A stretch of 35,916 bases of DNA, from NCBI GenBank assembly GCA_002709225.1, contig PAQH01000017.1:1-35916 (forward strand). The letters are read 5' to 3'. The notes under the pieces were generated by a model, which saw only the letters and a program-made list of their open reading frames with translations, was not told where the DNA came from and made no database searches. Below, one piece after another: positions 1-8,462 of the stretch. Source of the DNA: Planctomycetaceae bacterium. Lineage in GTDB: Bacteria > Planctomycetota > Planctomycetia > Pirellulales > Pirellulaceae. Position 1 is the stretch's first letter; each line of letters opens with the position of its first letter. Position numbers and translations under genes: made by a program.

Positions 1-1516
1 GCCAGCAGCCGCCGGGGCGCACAACAACAAGAAGAAAAAACAAGTAGCCGCCGGGACGCACAACAACAACAACAAAAAGCCAGCAGCCACCAGGACACAC
101 AACAACAACAAAAAGCCAGCAGCCACCAGGACGCACAACAACAAGAAGAAAAAAACAGCAGCCACCAGGACGCACAACAACAAGAAGAAAAAGCCAGCAG
201 CCACCGGGACGCACAACAACAAGAAGAAAAAGCCAGCAGCCACCAGGACGCACAACAACAACAAGAAAAAAACAGCAGCCACCAGGACGCACAACAACAA
301 GAAGAAAAAGCCAGCAGCCCGCCGATCCCGGAGCCGCAACCGCACGACATCACAAACGACCAAGAGCGACCATCAGGCTCCACAGGAGGAGCCGATCCTG
401 CCGCCTTCGATTGCCTACAAGAACGTGGTGAGTCACGAGGAAGTCGCACTTGATTTCGCCGACACGGGATTCCAATGGCCACAACCAAATGGACTGGGAT
501 CAGCAGTCACGATTACGTACAGCTTCAGCAATCTCCTCGACGGTGAACTACGCGGACTCTCGGCGGAAAACGCAAAACGCGCGGTGGAAGAAGCCCTCAC
601 ACTGTGGTCCGAAGTCGCGCCTATCCATTTTGTTGAAATGGTCGACCAAGGCCCACTTCCAACTGGAGAAGAACTAGCTTACCCGGCATCGGACCATCCA
701 CAAATCCGTTTTGGTCACCATCGAATCGACGGTGAAACCGGAGGCGCTCTGGCACACGCCTATCTTCCCTTTTCTACGCGTGAGGGTCTCGCCGGTGACA
801 TTCACTTCGACCGAGATGAACCATGGAATCACAACGGTGGCGGATTGTTTCTGGAAACGGCGCTGCATGAGATAGGCCATGCATTGGGACTCGACCACGA
901 CGTTGAATACGATGCAATTATGAATCCCATCATCCAGAATCGCTTTGACGACTTGGGAACAGGCTATCTCCTCGAGGATGATATCGTCGGAATTCGTAAC
1001 CTGTACGGGCACGGACCAGGGTCCGTTGTCACACTCGACCCTCCTGCCAATACACCCCCAAGCGAAGCCCCGCTCGGAGACAACAACGATCAAGAACCAC
1101 GGGCCGAGCAGGAGGCCTTCGGCGTTCTAGCCACGCTAGACAACACGAATCGAACACTATCTATCTCGGGGGATCACGACGCTAACTCAATTGTGGTAAT
1201 TTCAGTACCATGGTTCGTGGCAGTGATCGGCACGGAGGAGACGCCTGTAAACAGCCAACCCGGAGCGGTTTTCTTCTTCTCACCACGTGGATCTATCACC
1301 TGCAACCTCGGTGCAGGTGATGACACGCTAACCTGCTTTCGCCTTATAACAAGAACGCTGGAATGTGAACTCGGCACCGGTGATGACACAATAAGTCTAT
1401 TCTTTTGCTCGATCCGAAACGTGTTGGCAAACGGTGCAACAGGCACTGATGCTCTATTCCGCATCGGCAGCAAAATCAAGAACTTGGGCCATTTAGGTTT
1501 CGAACAGGTCAAATAG
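1..1516 (+). CDS. Matrixin-family zinc metalloprotease with N-terminal low-complexity repeats (5' partial)
   Basis: A metzincin protease, probably secreted. The zinc site HEIGHALGLDH is intact (positions 866-898), followed by the Met-turn (DAIMNP). The preceding segment, with a conserved GGALAHAYLP stretch and an acidic HFDRDEPW stretch, is typical of matrixins. The C-terminal 130 residues carry GAGDDTL and GTGDDTI motifs, resembling calcium-binding or beta-rich tails of planctomycete exported proteins. A GTG at 425 could start a 363-residue product, but it has no Shine-Dalgarno and would leave no signal peptide. The same frame stays open through the 39-bp repeats to the window edge, so the real start probably lies outside. 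The first base belongs to a split codon. Upstream coding is inferred and the protease domain is certain. Frame 1 is also open up to 453, so the repeats could belong to another frame. Confidence 0.75.
   Translation, partial: PAAAGAHNNKKKKQVAAGTHNNNNKKPAATRTHNNNKKPAATRTHNNKKKKTAATRTHNNKKKKPAATGTHNNKKKKPAATRTHNNNKKKTAATRTHNNKKKKPAARRSRSRNRTTSQTTKSDHQAPQEEPILPPSIAYKNVVSHEEVALDFADTGFQWPQPNGLGSAVTITYSFSNLLDGELRGLSAENAKRAVEEALTLWSEVAPIHFVEMVDQGPLPTGEELAYPASDHPQIRFGHHRIDGETGGALAHAYLPFSTREGLAGDIHFDRDEPWNHNGGGLFLETALHEIGHALGLDHDVEYDAIMNPIIQNRFDDLGTGYLLEDDIVGIRNLYGHGPGSVVTLDPPANTPPSEAPLGDNNDQEPRAEQEAFGVLATLDNTNRTLSISGDHDANSIVVISVPWFVAVIGTEETPVNSQPGAVFFFSPRGSITCNLGAGDDTLTCFRLITRTLECELGTGDDTISLFFCSIRNVLANGATGTDALFRIGSKIKNLGHLGFEQVK
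2..310 (+). repeat. 39-bp coding minisatellite, eight units
   Basis: Eight head-to-tail units begin at 2, 41, 80, 116, 155, 194, 233 and 272. All are 39 bp except the third, which is 36 bp, so every unit keeps the reading frame. In the protease frame the unit reads PAATRTHNNKKKK, with P/T, A/T, R/G and N/K variants. In frame 1 it reads ASSHQDAQQQEEK. A ninth, degenerate start (PAARR) follows at 311. The array probably continues to the left of the window. Confidence 0.9.
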
Positions 1517-1693
1517 AAGTAAACCGGTCTTAATTCCTCCGTATTAACAGACGCGTTTGCCGCCACAAACGAGATCTGCAATCCGGATCCGTAGTTTGCG
1601 CCTCACCCGTTCCGATTCCCCGACAACACTTTGCGTTCCGCGGTATCAACTGCCCTGCAGCACCGCTGGTCAGCAACCTCAAGACTATTTTCC

Positions 1694-1712
1694 GGGAACG
1701 CCTGACGTTCCC
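1694..1712 (+). promoter_or_regulatory. Perfect 7-bp hairpin or dyad just before the hydrolase start
   Basis: GGGAACG (1694-1700) and CGTTCCC (1706-1712) are perfect inverted copies around the loop CCTGA. The dyad ends 8 nt before the ATG at 1721, where a Shine-Dalgarno would be expected and none is seen. It could be an operator or an mRNA hairpin over the initiation region. It has no T-run, so an intrinsic terminator for the protease gene is less likely. The rest of 1517-1720 shows nothing recognisable. Confidence 0.4.
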
Positions 1713-1720
1713 TTTACCCC

Positions 1721-2605
1721 ATGCACCATTCACGCCATCACTTTACCTGGTCCGTTCTGCTCCTGGCTTGCTCGTGTCTCGACGCCAACGAAGCGAATTC
1801 CGCGGACTCAAACTTTCAGTTCAGTGATGCAACAAAACACCTGTACAAAAGTACGGACAATGCACGACTACATCTGCATTGTTTCTTTCCGTCCAACCAT
1901 CGACGCTCTGACCAGCGCCCTGCGATCGTATTCTTTTTTGGTGGCAGCTGGATTAGCGGAACTCCCCAGCAATTTGTCCACCATTGCCGGCACCTCGCCG
2001 CACGTGGGATGGTGGGAATAACCGCGGAATACCGTGTCAAATCCCGGCACGGCACGTCCCCTTTTGAATGCGTGCAAGATGGCAAGTCCGCAATTCGATG
2101 GTTGCGAAGTCAGGCAACACAATTGGGAATTGACCAGGACCGCATTGCGGCGGGTGGTGGATCCGCTGGAGGCCAGGTGGCAGCTGCGGCAGGAAACGTA
2201 CGCGGGCTTGAAGACCCAAATGAAGACTCTTCCATCTCTTCGCAACCTGATGCACTAGTGCTATTTAATCCGGTTTACGACAACGGACCCGACGGTTACG
2301 GACATCGCCAGATGAAACAACGGTGGCGCGCAATTTCCCCGCTGCACAACATCCGACGCGGAGCACCTCCAACGGTCGTCTTCTTAGGTACGAAGGACCA
2401 ACTCATTCCAGTAAGTACCGCCGAAAAATATAAATCCTTAATGGCAAAGGTGGGCAGCCGATGCGATTTGCATCTTTATGAGAACCAACCGCACGGGTTC
2501 TTCAATTGGGGTCGGAAAAACGGTCAATATGGCGAAACAATAAAGGTAATGGACCAATTCCTAACTTCGTTGGGCTGGTTAACCAATACAGAAAAGTCGG
2601 AGTGA
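1721..2605 (+). CDS. Alpha/beta-hydrolase (esterase/lipase type), exported
   Basis: A 294-residue serine hydrolase of the hormone-sensitive-lipase or BD-FAE esterase type. The nucleophile elbow is GGGSAGG (Ser148). The likely acid is Asp226 in GTKDQLIP and the base is His258 in PHGFF. The oxyanion segment FFGGSW stands in place of the usual HGGxW. The N-terminus is hydrophobic and contains LLAC (Cys17), a weak lipobox, so the protein may be a lipoprotein or be cleaved by signal peptidase I. The next gene, also a hydrolase, starts 4 nt after its stop, so the two are co-transcribed. The substrate is probably an ester, such as an acetyl or feruloyl group on polysaccharide. That is inference from the family and the planctomycete setting. 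Confidence 0.85.
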   Translation: MHHSRHHFTWSVLLLACSCLDANEANSADSNFQFSDATKHLYKSTDNARLHLHCFFPSNHRRSDQRPAIVFFFGGSWISGTPQQFVHHCRHLAARGMVGITAEYRVKSRHGTSPFECVQDGKSAIRWLRSQATQLGIDQDRIAAGGGSAGGQVAAAAGNVRGLEDPNEDSSISSQPDALVLFNPVYDNGPDGYGHRQMKQRWRAISPLHNIRRGAPPTVVFLGTKDQLIPVSTAEKYKSLMAKVGSRCDLHLYENQPHGFFNWGRKNGQYGETIKVMDQFLTSLGWLTNTEKSE

Positions 2606-2609
2606 TCTC

Positions 2610-3773
2610 ATGAAACACCTGATCTGGCGACCGCTACTGTCGCTGCTTGTGGGCCTGTTTGCGCCCTGGGGTACTGCGACTGGCCAATCAGACAACACCC
2701 GGAAGCGCGCCAAAGCGCTCTTCGCTCGTTGGGATAAGAACCGAGATGGCAGACTAGTCCCGGCCGAGTTACCTGAATCCGCTCGTCTCAACTTCCGCCG
2801 AGTCGACAAGAACCAGGACGGCACGATATCGCTTCGCGAACACACCGACTATCTCACGGGCGGCCCTGCAACAAGGCCAGACGGAAACAAAGACTTGCGG
2901 GGAATTACCATTCGACGAAATATCCCCTACGCCGATACACAAAACCCTCGTCAAATGCTTGATCTCATTCTTCCACGCCGGCGCGACATCAACCGAGAAC
3001 CGCTCCCGGTGGTTGTCTGGATACACGGGGGTGCCTGGCTCGGCGGCTCCAAGGCAAATGGGGCCATGCAACTCGTCTCCTTCGTCTCAACAGGGCAATT
3101 CGCAGGCGTTTCAATCGGTTATCGGCTGAGTGATGAAGCGAAGTGGCCCGCGCAGATTCTCGACTGCAAAGCAGCCATTCGATGGATCCGTGGCAACGCG
3201 AAAAAATACCACCTCGACGCAAACAACATCGCAGCTTATGGCACTTCAGCAGGCGGACATCTCAGTGCAATGCTGGGAGTTTCCGGAGATCATCCAGAGC
3301 TGGAAGGGAAGCTTGGAAAGTACACGCATTACACAAGCCGAGTTACTTGTGTGATTGATTTTTTCGGGCCAACAGCATTCTTGCTGATGGACGACTACCC
3401 GGGCAATATTACACACAATGCGCCGGACTCTCCCGAAAGCCGCTTGATTGGTAAACCGATCCAGCAAGCCCCCAAACTAAGTCGTCAAGCTTCACCCATC
3501 GCGCATGTCAGCCAGGATGATGCACCGCACCTGATTGTGCATGGCACGCGTGACCGTCTAGTACCCTTTCCGCAATCAACCTTGTTTCACGAGACTCTGA
3601 AGCAGGCGGGAGTCCCCTCTACGTTGATCACCGTTCGCGCAGGACAACACGGAGTGCGCGGGCAACTTCTGAACAAACGCATCATACAATTCTTGAATCG
3701 ACACCTTTACGGCAAGTCAAATACCCTCCGAGACGAAGTGCTGGAATCCAAGGCCCTCCAACATGATCGTTAA
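2610..3773 (+). CDS. EF-hand alpha/beta-hydrolase, secreted
   Basis: A 387-residue secreted esterase. An N-terminal signal peptide (about 1-25) is followed by two canonical EF-hand loops, DKNRDGRLVPAE (42-53) and DKNQDGTISLRE (66-77), then a BD-FAE-like hydrolase domain. The oxyanion motif is HGGAW (139-143), the nucleophile Ser213 lies in GTSAGG, the acid is Asp315 in HGTRD and the base is His347 in GQHG. EF-hand plus esterase fusions are common in planctomycetes and presumably bind calcium outside the cytoplasm. It lies 4 nt downstream of the other hydrolase and probably acts with it on esterified polysaccharides. The substrate cannot be read from the sequence. It converges with the gene ending at 3942. 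The 168-nt gap between them shows no clear terminator. Confidence 0.88.
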   Translation: MKHLIWRPLLSLLVGLFAPWGTATGQSDNTRKRAKALFARWDKNRDGRLVPAELPESARLNFRRVDKNQDGTISLREHTDYLTGGPATRPDGNKDLRGITIRRNIPYADTQNPRQMLDLILPRRRDINREPLPVVVWIHGGAWLGGSKANGAMQLVSFVSTGQFAGVSIGYRLSDEAKWPAQILDCKAAIRWIRGNAKKYHLDANNIAAYGTSAGGHLSAMLGVSGDHPELEGKLGKYTHYTSRVTCVIDFFGPTAFLLMDDYPGNITHNAPDSPESRLIGKPIQQAPKLSRQASPIAHVSQDDAPHLIVHGTRDRLVPFPQSTLFHETLKQAGVPSTLITVRAGQHGVRGQLLNKRIIQFLNRHLYGKSNTLRDEVLESKALQHDR

Positions 3774-3941
3774 TTGCCTCGTGACCATAAGCTGCCCCAC
3801 TGTACGTTGCGGGCCGATTCCGTGCCAACGAGAGAGCAACGCCAGGACGTGCAGGATTACCTGAACCGGTGGCGCGAAGCACGGTCAAACTCGCAATACG
3901 GAACGACTGATTCAACCTCATCCTGAAACCTATCCGGCGGT

Positions 3942-5072
3942 TCACCCAAACCGTTTCTTGAACAGCGCAAAGGTTGGATCGCCTGGCATATTGGGCAGTT
4001 CAACTGGGGCATCCCAATCAGAGGGAACGTCCTCCAACTTGACCGGACGCCCATCCTCCACCAGAACACTTCTCCACCCAGCCATGAATGCCCGGTTCTT
4101 TTGGAGAATTTGATCATAAGTTTGTGGCATTTTTCCGGTACGGACCATAAGTTCAAATGCCCAAATTGCCGGGGCCCAAAACTCAGTTTTGTCATAAGGA
4201 ACTCCCGTTCCCGTCGTCAATGCAAAACCCCGGCCGTGATTCTCCTTCTCAGTATGAATGTGTAGAGCGCCGATGCCAAAATCGCCTGAATGGAGGGTGC
4301 CAAAAAACGGACGGCCACTCTCGTCATGGTGTTCGTAGGTCAGCAAACTCGGCGCCGCATACCACTGGCGGGCTCGGAAAGAAACAGATTGAATTGGATT
4401 TCCCGCGTCGGCCACAGCCCGACACAACATATAGAGCCCGTGGATTCCATGTGTCGGATAATCTTCAGCGCCAACAGCCGCGTGATAGCCAACAACGTCC
4501 GAAGCCTCCACAAATTGCCGCGCCTGTGATACTACGTCATTGTGCCCTAATGCCGATGGCACTAGAAGGCTCGCTTTATGACGCTGTGCTAATTCGATCA
4601 AGCGACGCGCTTTACCGACTGAGTTGGCAAACGGGCGATTCACCAGATTCGGTAACCCCGCCTCCAGATAAGGCTCATGCAATAGATGATTATGGGCATA
4701 GTTGTAATACCCCCCCGAAATCACAGCATCAACCTTTCCGAGCATGCCATCGAATTCTGACACCGCGGTACAGCCATAACCCTTGGCAAAACCACGCGCT
4801 CGCGCCGGGTCGATATCCCAGCAATGCGTAATACGCATCCCGGTATAGGGAATCTCGCCATTCTCGGGTCGCGCATTGATCAAAGTGCCCCACTTCGCAG
4901 CCAGGTGTGAATAGGCACCAACATTCAGAGCACCGATACGAATCGTGTCTGACATCACAGCCGCCGTTTCAGTCGACTCTTGCCCCATCGCTGCCGCGGC
5001 GCCAAGAACGACTCCCGCCGCGGGAGCCTGGCGAAGAAAGCGTCGTCGAGAGACCTCGTCTATCACTGACAT
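3942..5072 (-). CDS. Gfo/Idh/MocA-like oxidoreductase with Tat signal
   Basis: A 376-residue protein. The ATG at 5072 is preferred over the upstream GTG at 5078 because GGAGAG lies 6 nt before it. SRRRFLRQ followed by an Ala-rich hydrophobic stretch is a Tat export signal, as in many planctomycete members of this family. The body resembles the Gfo/Idh/MocA NAD(P)-dependent sugar dehydrogenase fold: an N-terminal Rossmann-like half, then a barrel-like half with HGIHGLYML. The usual EKP motif reads NRP in LVNRPFA, so the canonical lysine is replaced by arginine. It follows the sugar ABC importer by 199 nt on the same strand, suggesting shared carbohydrate use. Substrate and catalytic competence are unknown. 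Confidence 0.8.
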   Translation of the reverse strand: MSVIDEVSRRRFLRQAPAAGVVLGAAAAMGQESTETAAVMSDTIRIGALNVGAYSHLAAKWGTLINARPENGEIPYTGMRITHCWDIDPARARGFAKGYGCTAVSEFDGMLGKVDAVISGGYYNYAHNHLLHEPYLEAGLPNLVNRPFANSVGKARRLIELAQRHKASLLVPSALGHNDVVSQARQFVEASDVVGYHAAVGAEDYPTHGIHGLYMLCRAVADAGNPIQSVSFRARQWYAAPSLLTYEHHDESGRPFFGTLHSGDFGIGALHIHTEKENHGRGFALTTGTGVPYDKTEFWAPAIWAFELMVRTGKMPQTYDQILQKNRAFMAGWRSVLVEDGRPVKLEDVPSDWDAPVELPNMPGDPTFALFKKRFG

Positions 5073-5277
5073 ATCCACCTCTCCTCTGGGTCATTGAAAT
5101 CGCGTTGATCGCCAACAATTCCAGTCACTTCAGCCAACCTTCCGTGAACCACTCACGCAACAGACCTTATGGCGTCAGGACGGCTCGTCTGAAATTCACA
5201 TCCGCGCCACGCAGTCTAACAAAGAACACGATTTGAACCACTGATGTGGATCTGGGGCCTGTCAAGGCAACGGCCAA

Positions 5278-6123
5278 TTAGCCTTTCAACGCGCCTACGG
5301 ATATTCCTTTGACAAAATAACGTTGGAACATCACAAAAACCGCCAACATCGGCAAGAACGCCACGGTCGCACCAGCCATCGCCAACCCCAAATCAAAGCT
5401 GGTAAGCGTACTCACCAACTTGGATACACCAACCGGTAACGTATACATTTCTGGGCGGTTGGTGACAATCAACTGCCAAAGGTATTCATTCCACGCCCCC
5501 ATAAAACTGAATATCGCCACAGCCCCAAGTGCGGGCTTCGCCATCGGCAAAACGATGTACCAGAAGACATGCCATTCGGTCGCCCCATCAATGCGCGCCG
5601 CTGAAATCAACTCATCCGGTATTTGTTCCATGAATTGTCGCATCAGGAAGATGCCAAATGGAAAGCAGAGATACGGCGCGATCAAACCTGCGTAGGAATC
5701 AACCCAGTCCAATTGAACAATCAGCAGATACAACGGCATCAAAGCGACTTGCCTGGGCAACATCATGGTCGTGACAACCGCCCAAAAGACAAACAGCCTG
5801 CCACGGAACCGTTTTTTTGCTAACGCATATCCGGCAAGCGCGCTCGTGGTCACAGCGCTGATCGATATACACAGCGCCACAATCAGGCTATTCGCCAGCC
5901 AACGCAACGCTGGTCGGTGCCCGCTCCACAAATCACCTGCGGTAAATAGTTTCCGGTAGTTTTCTAGTGTCGGGTGTTTCGGAAACCATTCCGGAGGCAT
6001 CTGCATCGCATCTTGTTGCAGCTTGAATGAGCCACTGATCATCCAATACAAGGGGGCTAACGCCATAATCGCCGCCACTCCGAGGAGAGTCCACGCTATC
6101 CAGAATGTCCAACGGTTCGCCAT
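5278..6123 (-). CDS. Carbohydrate ABC transporter permease, MalG/UgpE type
   Basis: An inner-membrane permease with about six transmembrane helices and the EAA loop (ELISAARIDGATEWHVFW), which contacts the ATPase. The ATG at 6123 is chosen over the TTG at 6138 because GGAAG lies 8 nt upstream, and this gives the usual length of about 281 residues. Its start lies 20 nt after the stop of the partner permease. Together with genes at 6144, 7030 and 8463 it forms a complete CUT1-type sugar importer operon. The sugar cannot be told from the sequence. Confidence 0.93.
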   Translation of the reverse strand: MANRWTFWIAWTLLGVAAIMALAPLYWMISGSFKLQQDAMQMPPEWFPKHPTLENYRKLFTAGDLWSGHRPALRWLANSLIVALCISISAVTTSALAGYALAKKRFRGRLFVFWAVVTTMMLPRQVALMPLYLLIVQLDWVDSYAGLIAPYLCFPFGIFLMRQFMEQIPDELISAARIDGATEWHVFWYIVLPMAKPALGAVAIFSFMGAWNEYLWQLIVTNRPEMYTLPVGVSKLVSTLTSFDLGLAMAGATVAFLPMLAVFVMFQRYFVKGISVGALKG

Positions 6124-6143
6124 CAGAGTCACTTCCAACTTGC

Positions 6144-7022
6144 CTACCGCCCTAACCAGCGGAACTGCACCACAGCGACCATAGACAACAGCACTAAGAG
6201 CAACGTGCCTTGCGCTGCCGCGTAATCAAAGTCGTAGGGAGGCGTAAATGCCGTTTCGTACATACCGTACACAACCGTCCGGGTGGCATGGGCAGGGCCA
6301 CCATTGACCGTCAGCAACAGCACCACAACAAATACCTGGAAGACACCGAGTGTCTGAGTCACGAATACAAACAAAGACGCGGAACGTAACAATGGCAGTG
6401 TGACGTACCAGAATCGACGTAACGGACCCGCACCATCGATTGCTGCCGCCTCATGTAATTCGGGCGGGATGCCGCTTAAGGCCGCGAGAAAGATGATGAT
6501 TGGCTGCCCAAGGCTCCAACTAATCACCACCACCGCCAGACTCGGCAATGCGGTATCCGTCCGACCAAGCCAATCGATATTTACACCCAGTAAAGAGTTG
6601 CACAAATAATTCAGGAGACCGTGATGGTCGTCCAGAATCCACATCCAAACCATGGCCAGACATACACTACCCGCTATGACTGGAACATAAAAAGCAAAAC
6701 GAAAAAAAGACTGTGCAGAGCGGCCAAGTGGAAAAACAACCGCGGCAATTCCGAGACTAACCAGCCAAACGACCGGGACCACGAGGACCACAAAACAACA
6801 GGTATTCCATATCGCATAGCGAAAAGACTCGTCAGCAGCCAAATTCCGGTAGTTATCTAGGCCGATAAATTCTGTTTCCGCTAAGCGAATGTCGAAAAAG
6901 CTCATTGCCAACCCATGCAACAATGGCCAAAGCACGAACACTACAAATGGCACTGCGGCCGGCAGCAAGAATAGCCATCCTGACATGGAATCAAATCGCT
7001 TCGGTAAACGCAGGCGTCTCAT
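6144..7022 (-). CDS. Carbohydrate ABC transporter permease, MalF/UgpA type
   Basis: A 292-residue inner-membrane permease, the first of the pair. It has about six hydrophobic helices beginning at GWLFLLPAAVPFVVF, and an EAA loop (ELHEAAAIDGAGPLRRFW) before the penultimate helices. The ATG at 7022 lies 7 nt after the stop of the binding-protein gene, so translation is tightly coupled. It pairs with the MalG-type permease downstream to form the transmembrane channel. Confidence 0.93.
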   Translation of the reverse strand: MRRLRLPKRFDSMSGWLFLLPAAVPFVVFVLWPLLHGLAMSFFDIRLAETEFIGLDNYRNLAADESFRYAIWNTCCFVVLVVPVVWLVSLGIAAVVFPLGRSAQSFFRFAFYVPVIAGSVCLAMVWMWILDDHHGLLNYLCNSLLGVNIDWLGRTDTALPSLAVVVISWSLGQPIIIFLAALSGIPPELHEAAAIDGAGPLRRFWYVTLPLLRSASLFVFVTQTLGVFQVFVVVLLLTVNGGPAHATRTVVYGMYETAFTPPYDFDYAAAQGTLLLVLLSMVAVVQFRWLGR

Positions 7023-7029
7023 GGCTTGT

Positions 7030-8448
7030 TCACTTGAACGACGAACTCAGTACACGCTTCGCTTCCATCTCGAAGTCCGCGAGTGCCTCAGCCGGTGTCT
7101 TCAAACCCAAAAAGGCAAACTGCAATTGTGGGGGAAGCCGTTTGCGCAAATCATAATAATGCGGAGACGTAGCACCCATGTCGGCGGGCTTACATTCCGC
7201 AGCCAATCCGCAAACACGGCGAACGTCCGGTTGGTCGGCGAAAGGACTTCCCGCGCTTTTACGCGATCCCAATTGATTCGCCGCGCGCGCATACTGGCTA
7301 ATCACCGAGGTCTGCGACAAGAAACGCACAAACTCAAAGACCAAGTGGCGTTTTGTCGGATCCTGTTGACGAAAGACAGTGATTCCGTTGGTGCCATAAG
7401 GTAAACGTGGGACAACTCCGTCCCGTGTCGGCGGTAACGTGAACATCAGGTCGAAATCAACAACACCGTCCTGATCAACATCAGCCGTAACCTTCTTGTC
7501 ACGGAGGGCAACTTCGTAGCTACGTCGTAGCGCTAAACCACTGGGGAGGCAACCTATAGTACCCCTCCAAAACATGTCGTTGAGCGAGTTTCCCGCAGTC
7601 GCCACATTTCGCTGGATCCAACCACGACAATGTGCCCTCACCAACCACTCTAACGCAGCCACACCTTGCGGAGAATTGATGGTGGTTCGCGAGTAATCTC
7701 GATCGTGGTAGATCTCAGCTCCGTAAGCCCAAAAAAACTGTAGCACGCGGTAATCACCCTGCTCGCTCGCTACTTGCATCCCCAACGGCCAGAATTTCCC
7801 GGGAATCGCAACCGCCTCCAAAGCCGCTTCAAACTGAGAAAAGGTCCAGGTGGGATCTTCTCTTGTAGGCAACAAGTGCCCCAGCCCTTGGCGATCCCAG
7901 ATGGCCCGATTCACCGCGAGCAACTGCACCCAACCACAGAGTGGCACGGAGTGCAGGCGTTGTCGGCCATCCCGATCTGGCAGTAATGCATCAGACAAGA
8001 ACTGGTCACGAAAATCCTGCCGCTGGCCATGCAAGAGTTGATCGAGGGGCTCCAGTATACCCTGATACCAGTAACCGCTGGTACGGCCTACATAGTCCAT
8101 AAGCACGTCGGGAGGCCGCCCCCCAAGTACCGTAATCGGAACCTTTCTCGTCAAATCCTCCCAATTCAAACACTGGGTTCTAACAACCACTTCGGGATGA
8201 CGAGCCATAAACTGTTTCGCCAGGTAGCGTTCAAAATCACCGACTTCTGTCGTCTGCCGTTCGAGTCCAGGAACGAGTTTAACCAGCGGCTGATGCCAGT
8301 ACTCAATAACCACTCTCTCTGCATCAACAGGCTCATGAAACGCACTGTCACAACCGCACAGCACCAGCATCAAAGGTGCGAGTCTGCCTCCCCAATGCGC
8401 CACGCGATAAACGCGTCTCCACCACGTGCTCGATCGTTGTCTCTCCAC
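7030..8448 (-). CDS. Extracellular sugar-binding lipoprotein of ABC importer
   Basis: A family 1 solute-binding protein that captures the sugar for the permeases. An Arg-rich N-terminus, then LMLVLCGC, gives a lipobox (Leu-Cys-Gly-Cys), so it is probably a lipoprotein. The GTG at 8448 has GGAG 6 nt upstream. An alternative TTG at 8466 overlaps the ATPase stop as TTGA and would add six residues. The mature protein shows typical SBP segments such as FMARHPEVVV, PPDVLMDYVG and WTFSQFEAAL. At about 470 residues it is slightly longer than average. The gene lies between ATPase and permeases, an ATPase-first order. Confidence 0.9.
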   Translation of the reverse strand: MERQRSSTWWRRVYRVAHWGGRLAPLMLVLCGCDSAFHEPVDAERVVIEYWHQPLVKLVPGLERQTTEVGDFERYLAKQFMARHPEVVVRTQCLNWEDLTRKVPITVLGGRPPDVLMDYVGRTSGYWYQGILEPLDQLLHGQRQDFRDQFLSDALLPDRDGRQRLHSVPLCGWVQLLAVNRAIWDRQGLGHLLPTREDPTWTFSQFEAALEAVAIPGKFWPLGMQVASEQGDYRVLQFFWAYGAEIYHDRDYSRTTINSPQGVAALEWLVRAHCRGWIQRNVATAGNSLNDMFWRGTIGCLPSGLALRRSYEVALRDKKVTADVDQDGVVDFDLMFTLPPTRDGVVPRLPYGTNGITVFRQQDPTKRHLVFEFVRFLSQTSVISQYARAANQLGSRKSAGSPFADQPDVRRVCGLAAECKPADMGATSPHYYDLRKRLPPQLQFAFLGLKTPAEALADFEMEAKRVLSSSFK

Positions 8449-8462
8449 AACAATCTCCAGAA

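Noticed and set aside
1..310. CRISPR array
   Set aside because: The units abut without unique spacers, so it is a tandem minisatellite.
1694..1712. LexA/SOS box
   Set aside because: The spacing of GAAC and GTTC (7 nt) does not match GAAC-N4-GTTC.
4157..4831. Plus-strand 224-residue open frame
   Set aside because: It is the shadow of the Gfo/Idh/MocA gene on the opposite strand, with no family features.
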